Translations under genes and position numbers: made by a program
From: Ralstonia pickettii
GTDB taxonomy: Bacteria > Pseudomonadota > Gammaproteobacteria > Burkholderiales > Burkholderiaceae
Direction: 5' to 3'
NCBI RefSeq assembly: GCF_030582395.1
Contig: NZ_CP104381.1
Coordinates: 3,286,001 to 3,350,000, forward strand
DNA: 64,000 bases
The notes under the pieces: model-generated
Told to the model about the DNA's origin: nothing
Databases searched by the model: none
The model's input: the letters and a program-made list of their open reading frames with translations, nothing else
Part shown: one piece after another, positions 51,945-59,926 of the stretch
How the letters are laid out: every line of letters starts with the position of its first letter
How positions within the stretch are numbered: the stretch's first letter is position 1

Positions 51945-52808
51945 ATGCCTTCCATGCAAGCCGCGCTGGCAGGGTCCGGCGCGACGGTTCTATTCGTGCT
52001 GCTGTGGAGCAGCGGTGCAATCTTTGCGGAGATCGGGGTGCAGCATGTCCCCGCGTTCGCGTTTCTGGTTGGGCGCTTTGCGCTCGCGTCTTTGGTGCTG
52101 GCGGGGCTTGGCCTCGGGCGGGGGCGGTGGTGGCCGGCGCCCGGCTCACGGCTGAAGGTCGCCGCCACCGGTGCATTGCTGACCGGCGGCTATTCGATCT
52201 GCTATCTGCTTGCGCTGGACCGCGGCCTCACGCCCGGGCTCCTGGCCACGGTGCTCGGCGTGCAGCCGCTGCTCACGCTGCTGGCGACCGAGCGCACGTG
52301 GTCTGCACGGCGGATGGCCGGCCTCTTGCTGGCGTTGGGCGGCCTCTCGCTGGTGGTGGGCGGGGCCGACGCGCGCCAAGTGCCAATGGCCGGTCTCGGC
52401 TATGCGTTCGCCGCGCTCCTCAGCATGACGCTGGGCGCCATCGGCCAGAAGCTGCTGAACCAGTCGCCGATCGATACGCTGCCGCTGCAGAACGCGGTGA
52501 GCCTCGTGCTGTGCGTTGGGTTCGCCATCGCGCATCCCGCGCAATCGCTGGTATTCATGCCCAGCCTGCCCGGCATCGCTGCCTTGTTGTGGATGGGCGT
52601 GGTGATGTCGGTGGGTGCGCAGTTGCTGTTCTACCGGCTCATGCAGCACGGCAACCTCGTCAACGTGACGAGCTTGTTCTACCTCGTGCCGGTTGTCACG
52701 GCGCTGCTGGATGATCTTGTGCTGGGGCATCGCCTTGCGCCCGTTGCAGTGGCGGGGATGGCGATGATTCTGCTGGGGTTGGCGGTGGTATTCCGGGTGC
52801 GGCGGTAG
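51945..52808 (+). CDS. EamA/DMT-family exporter
   Basis: 287 residues, ten membrane spans in two EamA repeats: FVLLWSSGAIFAEIGVQHV, FLVGRFALASLVLAGLGLGR and a second half beginning GLGYAFAALLSMTLGAIGQK, with SLFYLVPVVTALLDDLVLGH near the end. It exports metabolites or drugs; substrate unknown. AGGTGAG precedes ATG 51945. Confidence 0.88.
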   Translation: MPSMQAALAGSGATVLFVLLWSSGAIFAEIGVQHVPAFAFLVGRFALASLVLAGLGLGRGRWWPAPGSRLKVAATGALLTGGYSICYLLALDRGLTPGLLATVLGVQPLLTLLATERTWSARRMAGLLLALGGLSLVVGGADARQVPMAGLGYAFAALLSMTLGAIGQKLLNQSPIDTLPLQNAVSLVLCVGFAIAHPAQSLVFMPSLPGIAALLWMGVVMSVGAQLLFYRLMQHGNLVNVTSLFYLVPVVTALLDDLVLGHRLAPVAVAGMAMILLGLAVVFRVRR

Positions 52809-52826
52809 ATTGGTGTGCGGTTGCCG

Positions 52827-54146
52827 CTAGGCGGACGGCAACCGCACCGTCACCCGCAGCCCGCTGGCACGATCATCCGCCTCGCCGAGTTCCACCTCCC
52901 CGCCGAGTCGCCGCACCACCGTACTCACGATCGACAACCCGAGCCCCGAGCCGGTCGCCTCATTGCCGAGCACCCGATAGAACGGGTCGAACACGCGCGC
53001 GCGCTCTTCTAGGGGGATGCCGGGCCCGGTGTCCTGCACGGCAATCGACACAACGTGCGCGTCATTGGCGACCGACAGGTCGATGCGCCCGCCTTCCGGC
53101 GTGTAGCGAATCGCGTTGTCCACCAGGTTGCGCACTACGACAAAGAGATCGAGTTCGCTGGCATGGACGCGTGCATCGGCTTCGGTGGTGACGCCCATGT
53201 CGAGCTGTTTGGCGTCCGCAAGCGGCATGAGGTCTTCCAGCACGCTGCGGAACACGCTTTGGACGGAGACGGTGCCCGTTGGCACGCCGGTGGCCTCTTG
53301 CGCGCGCGCCAGGGTGAGGAGCTGTTCGAGCAGCCCACGGCTACGCTCGATGCCCTGGCGCAGCGTGCCAAGACGCGCCTGCGCGTCGGGTGACATCGCA
53401 GCCTGCCCGAGCCGCTCGGCCTGCAGCGACAGTGCGGACAGGGGGGTGCGCAGTTCGTGCGCGGCATCGGCAACAAAGCGGTGCTGGGCGTCCATGGACT
53501 GCTGCACGCGCGCGAGCAGGCGGTTGATGGCGACCACGAACGGGCGCACTTCGTCGGGCACGACTTCAGGGGCGATGGCGTGCAGTTGCCGCTCGTCCCG
53601 TTGGTCCACCTCATGCGCCAGCCGCTTGATGGGCGCAAACATCTTGCGCAACACGTGGGCCACGGCCAGCAGCAGGATGGGCACGAGGATCAGGAACGGC
53701 ATCAAAGTGCGCAACGCGCTGTCGCGGGCGGTTTCGTCGCGCACGGCGGTCTCCTGCGCCACGGCGATTCGCTGTCCGTTGACCAGCGTGCGGACCCACA
53801 CGCGGTACTGTCTCGCGCCGAGGCGTGCAGTCTGCATGCCGTCGGTGAGCACGGGGGTGTCGGCGGTGGGCGCACCGCCAGCCGGCGGCAGCACCTGGAC
53901 GATCACGCGCGCCTCCGTGTCCGAGACCTTGGGCTCATTGGCCGGGTTGCCCGGCGCGGGAAGATGTTCCGGGTCGAACATCGCTCCGACCTGGCGCAAC
54001 ACGTCGTCCTGCAACGCATACGCTTCGCGAAAAGCCGAAGCAAACGCAAAGCCTCCGGCCAGCACGGCCACGGCGACGATGATCACCGACAGCCACACCG
54101 ACAGCCGCCGCTGCACGGACGCACCTGAAGGCGCATCCGCTGTCAT
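52827..54146 (-). CDS. Sensor histidine kinase, QseC-like
   Basis: 439 residues: first span (LSVWLSVIIVAVAVLAGGFA), periplasmic loop of about 120 residues, second span (LMPFLILVPILLLAVAHVL), then HAMP-like linker, HisKA FVADAAHELRTPLSALSLQA and an ATPase domain with NLVDNAIRYTPEGG, DTGPGIP, GSGLGLSIV. The start at 54146 forms an ATGA overlap with the regulator stop (54143-54145). Confidence 0.88.
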   Translation of the reverse strand: MTADAPSGASVQRRLSVWLSVIIVAVAVLAGGFAFASAFREAYALQDDVLRQVGAMFDPEHLPAPGNPANEPKVSDTEARVIVQVLPPAGGAPTADTPVLTDGMQTARLGARQYRVWVRTLVNGQRIAVAQETAVRDETARDSALRTLMPFLILVPILLLAVAHVLRKMFAPIKRLAHEVDQRDERQLHAIAPEVVPDEVRPFVVAINRLLARVQQSMDAQHRFVADAAHELRTPLSALSLQAERLGQAAMSPDAQARLGTLRQGIERSRGLLEQLLTLARAQEATGVPTGTVSVQSVFRSVLEDLMPLADAKQLDMGVTTEADARVHASELDLFVVVRNLVDNAIRYTPEGGRIDLSVANDAHVVSIAVQDTGPGIPLEERARVFDPFYRVLGNEATGSGLGLSIVSTVVRRLGGEVELGEADDRASGLRVTVRLPSA

Positions 54147-54808
54147 TGCCCCTTGGGCACCATCCATCCCACACCCCTGACGTTCTTGATGGCCTGCGCG
54201 CCGAGCTTCTTGCGCAGGGCGTGGATGAGGAATTCGACCGCGTTGCTCGCCACCTCGTGGCCCCAGCCGTAGATGCGCTCTTCCAATTCCGTGCGCGAAA
54301 GGATGGCGCCCGGCCGGAGCATGAGCGCCTGCAGCAACGCAAACTCGCGCGCGGACAGGCGTACCGGTTCGCCATCGCCCATGCGCGCTTCATGTGCGGC
54401 CGGATCGAGCGTCAGCACGCCGTTGGTCAGCACGGGGCTCGCTGCCCCGCCCTTGCGGCGCAGGACGGCGCGCATGCGAGCGAGCAGTTCGACCATTTCG
54501 AATGGCTTGAGGATGTAGTCATCCGCACCGCCGTCGAGCCCGCGTACACGCTCATCCACCGCATCCCGCGCGGTCAGGATCAACACGGGGACCGGATTGT
54601 CGCGGGCGCGCAAGCTGCCGAGCACCGCGTGGCCGTCCTTTCCCGGCAGGCCGAGATCGAGCAGCAGCAGGTCGTAGTGTTGATGTGCGGCCACATCCAA
54701 TGCAGTCTGGCCGTTGCGCACCCAGTCAACCGCATAGGCGGCGTCCTGCAGCGCCGCTTCCACGGCCGCGCCGATCATCGGGTCGTCTTCAACGAGGAGG
54801 ACTCGCAT
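54143..54808 (-). CDS. OmpR-family response regulator, QseB-like
   Basis: 221 residues: receiver (EDD at 7-9, Asp51 in LLLLDLGLPGKDG, Lys in ILKPFEM) and winged helix (LSAREFALLQALMLRPG, NAVEFLIHALRKKLG, VRGVGWMV). Coupled to the downstream kinase by a 4-base overlap. Pairs of this type (QseBC/PmrAB group) often regulate the envelope; the signal is unknown. Confidence 0.9.
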   Translation of the reverse strand: MRVLLVEDDPMIGAAVEAALQDAAYAVDWVRNGQTALDVAAHQHYDLLLLDLGLPGKDGHAVLGSLRARDNPVPVLILTARDAVDERVRGLDGGADDYILKPFEMVELLARMRAVLRRKGGAASPVLTNGVLTLDPAAHEARMGDGEPVRLSAREFALLQALMLRPGAILSRTELEERIYGWGHEVASNAVEFLIHALRKKLGAQAIKNVRGVGWMVPKGQ

Positions 54809-54953
54809 TCAGTGTTGGGGAACGGTCAGGCCGATTGCAGCGCACCACGCCGCGCCTGCATACCGGCGGATTCTCTGGAGCGATGGATGGAGATTGCGCA
54901 CCAGTCTGCCGAGGCAGACTTAGGTGACCCATAGCCGCCCGGTGGCCGATGCC

Positions 54954-55343
54954 TTACTGCGCCAGCCGCCGCAACTTCCATTCTCCGCTCGGCTGCTTGC
55001 ATAGCCAGGCTGTCCACTGCTCCTTGCTGCTGCCGCGCGTCAGCTCGCTCTGCAGACGGCGGCACGGCTGGCCGGCTTCGGTCTTGGATTCCAGCGGTGT
55101 GATGGTCGCGTCGACCGCAGGTTGCCTGCCCGTGGCGGGCGAACTCCATTGCGTGGGCGCGTTGTCGGCGGTGCTCTTCAGCACATCGCCGATGGCCTTG
55201 GTGAACGACTTCAACTCCGTCGGGCTCATCGAGCCGATGATGGTACTGGCAAGCACGTTACGGAAATAGGCAAACGAAGGCGTGGCGGCAGCAAACAGTG
55301 CGGCGCCCGCGAAGGCGAGCGCAAGACGGCGGCGATGCGACAT
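54954..55343 (-). CDS. Exported surface-antigen-like (RT0821/Lpp0805-type) protein
   Basis: 129 residues: signal peptide ending near SFAY (about 25), then a small domain whose C-terminal part (CRRLQSELTRGSSKEQW, TAWLCKQPSGEWKL) matches the RT0821/Lpp0805 surface-protein pattern, with the two cysteines likely joined. Envelope location expected; role unknown. It lies upstream of, and on the same strand as, the two-component genes, 145 bases away. Confidence 0.7.
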   Translation of the reverse strand: MSHRRRLALAFAGAALFAAATPSFAYFRNVLASTIIGSMSPTELKSFTKAIGDVLKSTADNAPTQWSSPATGRQPAVDATITPLESKTEAGQPCRRLQSELTRGSSKEQWTAWLCKQPSGEWKLRRLAQ

Positions 55344-55627
55344 GGGGTCTCCCAGGATGTGACGAAAAAGGTGCCTTCATCCTAAACCATGCCGCATCGG
55401 CCTGCGGTGACAATGCGCGCTCGTTTCCATCGCCGGCAGCAACGGCTGGCCGCTGCGGAAGGGCTGCCCAGCGGGGTTGAGCTCCGCGCTCCGCGTCATG
55501 AGGCAAGCACGGCTGAAAACGTCCCGTTGATACGAGCCAATGGAACCGCCATGGCGCGCTCGCGCCGTCAGCGCTTGCACCGGAAGGCAGGCAGAATGTG
55601 CAGATTGACCCAGACGCCGCGCTCCAC

Positions 55628-56071
55628 ATGACGACCACGCCCTCCCTTTCCGATTACCCCCTGCACTCGACCGACAAGCTCCGCTACGGCGACACCGACC
55701 GCCAGGGCCACATCAACAACGCCGTCTTCGCCACCTACCTGGAGACGGGCCGCGTGGAGATGCTCTTCTCGCCCGAGAGTCCGCTGGCCGCACCCGGCTG
55801 CGAGTTCGTCATCGCGCAGCTTGTGCTCGACTTCCGCAACGAACTGCTCTGGCCCGGCTCCGTCCAGATCGGCACGCGCGTGGCGAGCGTCGGCCGCAGC
55901 TCGGTCAAGCTCGAGCAGGCCATCTTCCAGAACGGCCAGTGCGCCGCCACGTCGCAATCGGTGATCGTGCAGATCGACGTGGCGACGCGCCAGTCGAGTC
56001 CAATTACCGACAGCGCCCGCCAGCGCCTAGCTGCGCTCACCGCCACCCCTGCCGGCGCAGAAGCAGAGTGA
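55628..56071 (+). CDS. 4HBT-type acyl-CoA thioesterase
   Basis: 147 residues, hotdog fold of the 4-hydroxybenzoyl-CoA thioesterase class: YGDTDRQGHINNAVFATYLE contains the D-x3-H-x-N core (Asp in GDTD, His, Asn). Then VIAQLVLDFRNELLWPGSVQ and SVKLEQAIFQNGQCAATSQS. Substrate unknown. The region 55344-55627 before it has no other gene. Confidence 0.88.
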   Translation: MTTTPSLSDYPLHSTDKLRYGDTDRQGHINNAVFATYLETGRVEMLFSPESPLAAPGCEFVIAQLVLDFRNELLWPGSVQIGTRVASVGRSSVKLEQAIFQNGQCAATSQSVIVQIDVATRQSSPITDSARQRLAALTATPAGAEAE

Positions 56072-56180
56072 TGCCCGCGGTACGCAAACGAACGTCCGCC
56101 AGAAATTTTTAACTTTGCTTGCACTTCCGCCATCAGCCGGTGGGAAGATGGCTCTCCCGTTCAATCACGCGGAGGTGACC

Positions 56181-56402
56181 ATGGGACTGTTGGATGAAGT
56201 GGGCAAGATCGCCGGCGCCGTCGCCGCCGTTGAAGCCGCCGAGAAAGTCGATCCGGATGCCGGCCTGCTGACCAAGGCCGTCGCGGCCGTCGCCGGTTTC
56301 AAGGGCGCGGGCGCACTGGAAGAGATGATCGAAAAGAAGGACGAAGCCAAGGCCGAAGGCGCCGAGGCGGCTCCGGAAGATGGGGCAGCGCCACAGGCTT
56401 GA
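56181..56402 (+). CDS. Small Ala/Glu-rich protein (73 residues)
   Basis: 73 residues: MGLLDEVGKIAGAVAAVEAA, a glycine-bearing amphipathic helix (TKAVAAVAGFKGAGALEEM) and an acidic tail (KAEGAEAAPEDGAAP). GGAGG five bases before ATG 56181 and a perfect terminator after it make a real small gene likely. No family recognised. Confidence 0.65.
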   Translation: MGLLDEVGKIAGAVAAVEAAEKVDPDAGLLTKAVAAVAGFKGAGALEEMIEKKDEAKAEGAEAAPEDGAAPQA

Positions 56403-56432
56403 TTGGCTTGCAGGCTCAAAAGGATTTGGGGA

Positions 56433-56460
56433 CCCCGCCGGTTGGCGGGGTTTTTGTTTT
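56433..56460 (+). terminator. Intrinsic terminator after the small Ala/Glu-rich gene
   Basis: CCCCGCC (56433-56439) / GGCGGGG (56444-56450) followed by TTTTTGTTTTTT. Confidence 0.9.
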
Positions 56461-56506
56461 TTGGTGCCGTGCGTTCGACGCGGGTCCTTGCCGCCATACG
56501 GGCACA

Positions 56507-56763
56507 TATAATCCCCACCGTCACCGCACCAACGGTGACTGGGTTTAGCAGCCCATCCCTTTTTCCCAGACGGACAGCCGCCTTTCGCGCGGCATTTTTG
56601 TGTCCGGTGCTTGTGCACGCCTATGTGTTTCATGGCGGGCCGGGCGGTGAGACCTTCGGGTCTGCCGGTAGCTGGGATAGGGCCGGTCTGCTAACGCCGT
56701 CGTCAGGCCCGCCACCCTCGTTTAGCAGCGAGCGGCGAGCCTCCATCAACCTATCCCCGGAGG
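56507..56763 (+). ncRNA. C4-type antisense RNA leader, copy B
   Basis: -10 TATAAT at 56507-56512. Then a1 TTAGCAG (56545-56551) and b1 CCCATCCC (56552-56559); a nested hairpin CGGACA-GCCGC / GCGGC ... TGTCCG (56571-56606) with a T-run in its 3' arm; the core closed by GGCGGGCC (56634-56641) / GGCCCGCC (56706-56713), with an AGACC-TTCG-GGTCT hairpin, b' GGGATAGG (56674-56681) and a' CTGCTAA (56688-56694). Then a2 TTAGCAG (56722-56728) and b2 CCTATCCC (56750-56757), one base before the Shine-Dalgarno GGAGG (56759-56763). Every paired box differs from copy A, yet pairing is kept. Confidence 0.72.
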
Positions 56764-56767
56764 CCAC

Positions 56768-56869
56768 ATGGCTACCGCACTCAGCGGGCATCGCCCCGCG
56801 TCTTACCCTTCCCCCCCACCTTGGCGCTGCAGGCTTCCCACCCAACCGGGAGGTGCCGCATGTCGCTGA
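56768..56869 (+). CDS. Short leader frame overlapping the C4-linked gene, copy B
   Basis: 33 residues from ATG 56768 (GGAGG 4 bases upstream): MATALSGHRPASYPSPPP then WRCRLPTQPGGAACR. The first 18 residues match the N-terminus of copy A (SGHRPASYPSPPT). A seven-C run (56811-56817) then puts it out of frame with the main protein; one more C, or a -1 slip, would restore a copy-A-like fusion. The TGA (56867-56869) lies just inside the next frame, so the two are set up for coupled translation. Confidence 0.5.
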   Translation: MATALSGHRPASYPSPPPWRCRLPTQPGGAACR

Positions 56870-57144
56870 CCAAAAACCGCCTCTACCTAGATGGCGCGGT
56901 GTCAGCGCGCGCGTTTCTGTGCCGCACACACAGCGTCATGCGCGACCCTGGGCATTGCCGGCCCGGCAGGCTGCGCGAGCAGCTCACGTACTTTTCGGAA
57001 CACGCGTATCCGCCGGCATTCGTGAAAGGCTTTATCGATGCCATCGACGCCTATCTGTCGATGTCGCTCGGGGGGAGCGACGTGGATCCGCACACATGGG
57101 AGGTGTTGGCCGCCATCGAGCGCCGGCAGATCACCGCCGCATAA
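56860..57144 (+). CDS. Conserved protein downstream of C4-type leader, copy B
   Basis: 94 residues from ATG 56860, with its own GGGAGG (56849-56853 region) 6 bases upstream. MSLTKNRLYLDGAVSARAFL, PPAFVKGFIDAIDAYLSMSL and WEVLAAIERR match copy A at 6220-6582 across the whole length. Helical, soluble, function unknown. In copy A the same region is fused to the N-terminal segment that here lies in the overlapping leader frame. Expression probably depends on the C4-type switch and on translation of the leader frame. Confidence 0.7.
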   Translation: MSLTKNRLYLDGAVSARAFLCRTHSVMRDPGHCRPGRLREQLTYFSEHAYPPAFVKGFIDAIDAYLSMSLGGSDVDPHTWEVLAAIERRQITAA

Positions 57145-57204
57145 CAACAGATGGACGTATCCCCGGGGCGGGCCGGGGATGCCAGATAGGCAGCCGATCG
57201 CAGA

Positions 57205-58092
57205 TCAAGCCGCGCGCTTGCGCTCCAGCGCGCTCTGCCGCGTAGAAAATCCGTCTCGAATACATTGCGCCAGCGCTTGTGTTGCCTGGCTCGCGCCTTG
57301 CGCGGGCACCAGCAGGCTGATCGCAAACATCGGCAGCTCGGGCAGGCCGGCTTCGGGCCCGAGAATGTCCAAGTCCGCCGGCACCGTCGGTGTCAGCCAT
57401 GCCGTAACAGCGAGCCCGGTGCGGACCGTGGCGGTGGTCGCTTCGATGTTGCCGCTCTCGAACACCGTGCGCCATTCGATGCCGTGCTCGCCCAGCGCCT
57501 TGAGCACGCGGGCGCGGAAGGCGCAGTTTTCATCCACCATCGACAGGGGCAGCGGCCGCTTTGCATGCACGTTGCCGCCGCGCGGGCCCACCCACACCAG
57601 ACGTTCCACGCACAGGCATTCACCCGTGGCCTCATCCACCGGCGCTTCGACCACGGCCAAGTCCAGCTCGCCGCGCGCCATCCCTTCCGCCAGCTCGGGC
57701 GAGGTGCCGCAGACGATGGTCAATTCCACCGACGGCCACGCTTCGGTAAATGCCTTGAAGATCGGCGGGAAAACGGTGCCGACCAGGTCGTAAGGCACAC
57801 CCAGGCGCACCGGGCCCTGCAGCGGGCGGGCGGCCATGTCGGCCCAGATTTCGTCGTTGAGGGCGAGCAGGCGTTTGGCGCGGCCGAGGAACCGTTCGCC
57901 CGCGTGGGTGAGTTCCAGCCGACGGCCGTCGCGTTCGAACAGGCGGCATTCGAAGGCGTCTTCGAGCCGCTTGATCTGCTGGCTGATGGCGCCCTGCGTG
58001 AGGTGCAGCGCGTTGGCGGCCACCGTCATGCTGGCGTTTTCCGCCACGGCAATGAAGGTGCGCACGAGGGTGATGTCGAGGTTCTTGGCCAT
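57205..58092 (-). CDS. LysR-family regulator
   Basis: 295 residues: MAKNLDITLVRTFIAVAENA with ASMTVAANALHLTQGAISQQ as helix-turn-helix, effector domain with RLGVPYDLVGTVFPPIFKAF and LDLAVVEAPVDEATGECLCV. It lies 59 bases downstream of the aldehyde dehydrogenase on the same strand and could control that gene; the inducer is not known. Confidence 0.9.
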   Translation of the reverse strand: MAKNLDITLVRTFIAVAENASMTVAANALHLTQGAISQQIKRLEDAFECRLFERDGRRLELTHAGERFLGRAKRLLALNDEIWADMAARPLQGPVRLGVPYDLVGTVFPPIFKAFTEAWPSVELTIVCGTSPELAEGMARGELDLAVVEAPVDEATGECLCVERLVWVGPRGGNVHAKRPLPLSMVDENCAFRARVLKALGEHGIEWRTVFESGNIEATTATVRTGLAVTAWLTPTVPADLDILGPEAGLPELPMFAISLLVPAQGASQATQALAQCIRDGFSTRQSALERKRAA

Positions 58093-58151
58093 CGCTGCAT
58101 TCTAGGAGCTAATGCTTGGCGGCGAATACCTCATCGTTGCTAATGACTTTT

Positions 58152-59576
58152 TCAGCGCACCAGCAGCTTCATCATGGTCTCGAACGTCTTGCCGTACGGC
58201 GCACGGAACAGGCCCAGCCCGTTGATGGCCGATTGCCGGAACACCGGCTTCATCTTCGAGAAGCGCTCGAACCCGTGGATACCGTGATACGCGCCCATGC
58301 CGCTGGGGCCTACGCCGCCAAAGGGCAGGTCGTCCTGCGCCACGTGCAGCAGGGTTTCGTTGATGCAGACGCCGCCGGCGATGGTGCTGCTCATCACGCG
58401 GTCGACGGTGCTGTTGCTGCGCTCGAACAGGTACAGCGCCAGCGGGCGCGGGCGCGCGTTGATGTAGTCGATCGCTTCGTTCAGCGTGCGATACGGCACC
58501 AGTGGCAGCAGCGGGCCAAAGATCTCTTCCTGCATGACGCGCATGTCGTCGGTGCCGCCGGTGATGAGCGCGGGCGGGAACAGGCGCGTGGCGTCGTTGG
58601 GCGCAACGTTGGTAAGGTGCAGCACCTGTGCGCCCAGCTCGCGGGCCTCGTCGGCGAGGCTCGCCATGCGCTGGAAGTGGCGCGGGCTGATGAGCGTTGT
58701 GTAATCGGGGTTGCGGGCCATGTCGGGGTACATCTTGCCGACCAGCTTGCGGGCGGAATCGATGAAGCGCTGTTCGGTGCCGGCGGGCAGCAGCACGTAG
58801 TCGGGCGCCACGCAGGTCTGCCCCGCGTTGAGCAGTTTGCCGACCAGCGTGCGCTCCACTGCGCGGTCAAAGTCCGCATCCGGCCCGATCAGCGTGGGCG
58901 ATTTGCCGCCCAGCTCCAGCGTCACGGGCGTGAGGTTGTCGGCGGCCGCGCGCATGACGTGATGGCCGACGTTGGTGGAGCCGGTGAACAGCAGGTGATC
59001 GAACGGCAGCCGCGAGAAGGCCTCGGCCACCGCCGCATCGCCATTGATGACGCGCACTTCATCGGCCGCAAAACTGCGCTCGACCAAGTCGGCAAACAGG
59101 GCGGAAAAGCGCGGCGTGTATTCCGAGAGCTTGACCATCGCCCGGTTGCCCGCGGCCAGCGCAGACACCAGCGGCCCGACGGTCAGGTAGATCGGGTAAT
59201 TCCACGGCACGACGATGCCGGCCACCCCCAGCGGTTGAGGAATCAGCCGCGTGCTGGCGGGCCGGAACCACAGGCTCACGCCGCGCCGCTGCACGCGCAT
59301 CCAGCGCTTGCCGTGCGACAGCGCATGCTTGATGCCGTCCACGCTCGGGAAAATTTCCAGCAGGTCGGTCTCTTGCCGCGAGCGGTTGCCGAAGTCTGCG
59401 CTGACGGCCTGGGCAATGGCGTCGCGGTTGTCCATCAGGAGGCGCTTCAGACGCATCAGGCGATCACGACGCACGGCCCAGGCGGGCAGCATGTCGCCCT
59501 GGTGTGCGGCGCGCATGGCCTCAAAGGTTTGCTGCATGCGCAACAGATGCGGGGAGGGCAGATCGGCAGGTTGCAT
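58152..59576 (-). CDS. Aldehyde dehydrogenase, coniferyl-aldehyde type
   Basis: 474 residues. NAD(P)-dependent aldehyde oxidation: PWNYPIYLTVGPLVSALAAG, FTGSTNVGHHVMRAAA, catalytic Glu in TLELGGKSPTLIG, catalytic Cys255 in NAGQTCVAPDYVLLP, EEIFGPLLPLVPY. The long C-terminal end (FRAPYGKTFETMMKLLVR) and general layout match coniferyl aldehyde dehydrogenases (CalB group), membrane-associated ALDH3-like enzymes. It diverges from a GMC alcohol oxidase; together they could turn an alcohol into an acid. Confidence 0.9.
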   Translation of the reverse strand: MQPADLPSPHLLRMQQTFEAMRAAHQGDMLPAWAVRRDRLMRLKRLLMDNRDAIAQAVSADFGNRSRQETDLLEIFPSVDGIKHALSHGKRWMRVQRRGVSLWFRPASTRLIPQPLGVAGIVVPWNYPIYLTVGPLVSALAAGNRAMVKLSEYTPRFSALFADLVERSFAADEVRVINGDAAVAEAFSRLPFDHLLFTGSTNVGHHVMRAAADNLTPVTLELGGKSPTLIGPDADFDRAVERTLVGKLLNAGQTCVAPDYVLLPAGTEQRFIDSARKLVGKMYPDMARNPDYTTLISPRHFQRMASLADEARELGAQVLHLTNVAPNDATRLFPPALITGGTDDMRVMQEEIFGPLLPLVPYRTLNEAIDYINARPRPLALYLFERSNSTVDRVMSSTIAGGVCINETLLHVAQDDLPFGGVGPSGMGAYHGIHGFERFSKMKPVFRQSAINGLGLFRAPYGKTFETMMKLLVR

Positions 59577-59871
59577 GGGGGCTCCGGGCAAGGTTGGCGG
59601 ATCGGCGCAATTGCAAAGCAGTATGGTCGCCAGACGCCCGTGCGGCGGCCTGATACGGTCGCCCGGTGTGCGGCATGCCCGGCTTGCGGGAGCGCGCGCA
59701 ACCGTGTGCCAGCGTTGAAATGCTGCGTCGCAATATTCCGCTGTTGGCGCCCGTGCGGCGTTTGCAGAGGTGTCTCTTGCCGCCTTGCTGCATGACATCG
59801 AGCGATGCCTCTAATGCGGGTAAGCCCGGTCGTTTCAAACAAGCCGGCGCGCCTAGGATGTGAATTCGTGA

Positions 59872-59886
59872 CCGGCAATAAGCCGG
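59872..59886. promoter_or_regulatory. Short dyad in the ALDH/GMC divergent region
   Basis: CCGGC (59872-59876), AATAA, GCCGG (59882-59886), 40 bases before the GMC start. The rest of the 350-base interval 59577-59926 shows no gene, clear promoter or repeat. Confidence 0.25.
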
Positions 59887-59926
59887 CGGCGTCGCTCGCC
59901 CATTAGAAAACCATCCGGAGACACCC

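Noticed and set aside
54143..54808. The missing KdpE
   Set aside because: It is translationally coupled to its own QseC-like kinase, as is the regulator at 33342-34022 to a TctE-like one; neither is near kdpD.
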